Assembly (NCBI GenBank): GCA_045114175.1
Contig: JBGUJZ010000030.1
Location: 1-7,265, forward strand
Direction: 5' to 3'
Length of the DNA stretch: 7,265 bases
Source of the DNA: Cacconaster sp045114175
Lineage (GTDB): Bacteria; Bacteroidota; Bacteroidia; Bacteroidales; UBA932
The notes beneath the pieces are model-generated. The model saw only the letters and a program-made list of their open reading frames with translations, was not told the origin of the DNA and did no database searches. Of the stretch, positions 6,600-7,265 are shown piece by piece. Within the stretch, counting starts at the first letter, position 1. Each line of letters opens with the position of its first letter. The position numbers were made by a program, and so were the translations under genes.

Positions 6600-7193
6600 A
6601 TGAAAAAGATACTCCTTCTTTCCATCTGCCTGTTAATCGGCGCATGGACGTTGTCTGCCCAGCAGACCATTTATATCATCGACAATGAGACCGTGGAGAA
6701 TTTCGACGGTTCCCAGCTCAAGGACAGGACCATCCGGGACTACAAGATCACCACGAAGGGTTCCGGGCGGAATGCCATTACGGTCCACGCCATCACTACA
6801 TCGTCCTCGGTGTTTTCTGTCATGGGGTCATTCACGCCCTTGACACCGTTGACTCCCATTGATTCGTCTATTGTCATCAAGCCCACTCACCGGAAGATTA
6901 TCTACGTTATCGATGGCGTGGCGCACGAAGATGCATCGGCCTTCAACTCCATTTCTCCTTTTGATATTGAAAACATTTCCGTGGTTAAGGACGGCTCACC
7001 GGAGCAGAAGAAATATGGTGAGAACGTGGTTGTCATGAACATCACCACAAAAAAGGATAAAACAAACTGGGCGGAGGTCCTGAAGAATCTACCCGGGGTG
7101 ACGGTCGATGAGGACGGGAAGATTACCATCAATGGCCGTGCGGTCACCACAATCACGATAAACGGCCGAGCATATTCCATAGATACGAAATAA
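6600..7193 (+). CDS. Secreted protein made of TonB-receptor plug-like segments
   Basis: A 197-residue exported protein with signal peptide MKKILLLSICLLIGAWTLSA (cleavage near residue 20). Three segments can be seen. The first, at 23-67, runs from IYIID to NAITVHAITT. The second, at 100-152, contains IYVIDGV, SPFDIENISVVKD, KYG and NITTKK, the same order of motifs as the C-terminal half of a SusC-type plug domain. The third, at 156-195, contains EVLKNLPGVTVDEDGKITIN and a second INGR, which matches the opening of the plug in many Bacteroidota TonB-dependent receptors. The first and second segments resemble each other, suggesting an internal duplication. No beta-barrel follows: the protein stops at residue 197, 26 nt before the next start. 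It is probably periplasmic or outer-membrane associated, and its function is unknown. Operon position suggests a signalling or structural partner of the sigma/anti-sigma pair. Confidence 0.75.
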   Translation: MKKILLLSICLLIGAWTLSAQQTIYIIDNETVENFDGSQLKDRTIRDYKITTKGSGRNAITVHAITTSSSVFSVMGSFTPLTPLTPIDSSIVIKPTHRKIIYVIDGVAHEDASAFNSISPFDIENISVVKDGSPEQKKYGENVVVMNITTKKDKTNWAEVLKNLPGVTVDEDGKITINGRAVTTITINGRAYSIDTK

Positions 7194-7219
7194 AGTAATT
7201 CCCTTAAAATAAGACTGTT

Positions 7220-7265
7220 ATGATGATGAGAAGATTCTTGTCAGCCCTCACTATGTCCTTGTGCG
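7220..7265 (+). CDS. Start of a further exported protein, cut by the window end
   Basis: Three consecutive ATG codons (7220, 7223, 7226) are followed by MRRFLSALTMSLC, a positively charged and then hydrophobic stretch typical of the first half of a Sec signal peptide. Only 15 full codons are visible, so the product cannot be named. Which of the three ATGs is used is not decided by the sequence: the leader is AT-rich and has no Shine-Dalgarno. Its position 26 nt after the plug-like gene suggests that it is the fourth gene of the sigma operon. Confidence 0.5.
   Translation, partial: MMMRRFLSALTMSLC

Noticed and set aside
1..7265. CRISPR array, insertion sequence or phage genes
   Set aside because: No regularly spaced repeats, transposase or integrase motifs, or terminal inverted repeats were seen on either strand.

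Overview
The window looks like chromosomal DNA of a fairly GC-rich member of the Bacteroidota, most likely Bacteroidales (an Alistipes/Rikenellaceae-like genome would fit, but this is inference). The evidence is the TAnnTTTG-type -7 promoter boxes, the near absence of Shine-Dalgarno sequences, a GH92 mannosidase typical of the phylum, and an ECF sigma operon encoding a protein built from TonB-receptor plug-like segments. All supported genes lie on the + strand.

Layout. (1) 1-1414: the 3' part of a hotdog-fold acyl-CoA thioesterase, followed 7 nt later by a secreted, helix-rich protein of unknown function. (2) 1438-1596: a compact tRNA-Val(CAC) unit with its own promoter, an encoded CCA end and a strong intrinsic terminator. 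(3) 1611-5344: a two-gene unit in which an NhaC-type Na+/H+ antiporter overlaps a secreted GH92 alpha-mannosidase by 4 bp (ATGA). (4) 5345-5570: an AT-richer intergenic stretch with a candidate promoter and an 8-bp direct repeat just upstream of the next unit. (5) 5571-7265: an ECF sigma factor, a single-pass membrane protein placed like an anti-sigma factor, a secreted protein made of plug-like pieces in an unusual order, and the first codons of a further gene with a signal-peptide-like N-terminus, cut by the window edge.

How the genes may work together. The thioesterase/secreted-protein pair and the antiporter/mannosidase pair look like operons by spacing, but no biochemical link within either pair is evident. 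The last unit is the most interesting. An ECF sigma factor and a putative anti-sigma factor without the usual zinc motif are linked to a small exported protein. That protein appears to duplicate and permute segments of a TonB-dependent receptor plug without any beta-barrel. It could be a cell-envelope signalling system whose sensor is a detached plug-like protein, but that role is inferred from architecture alone.
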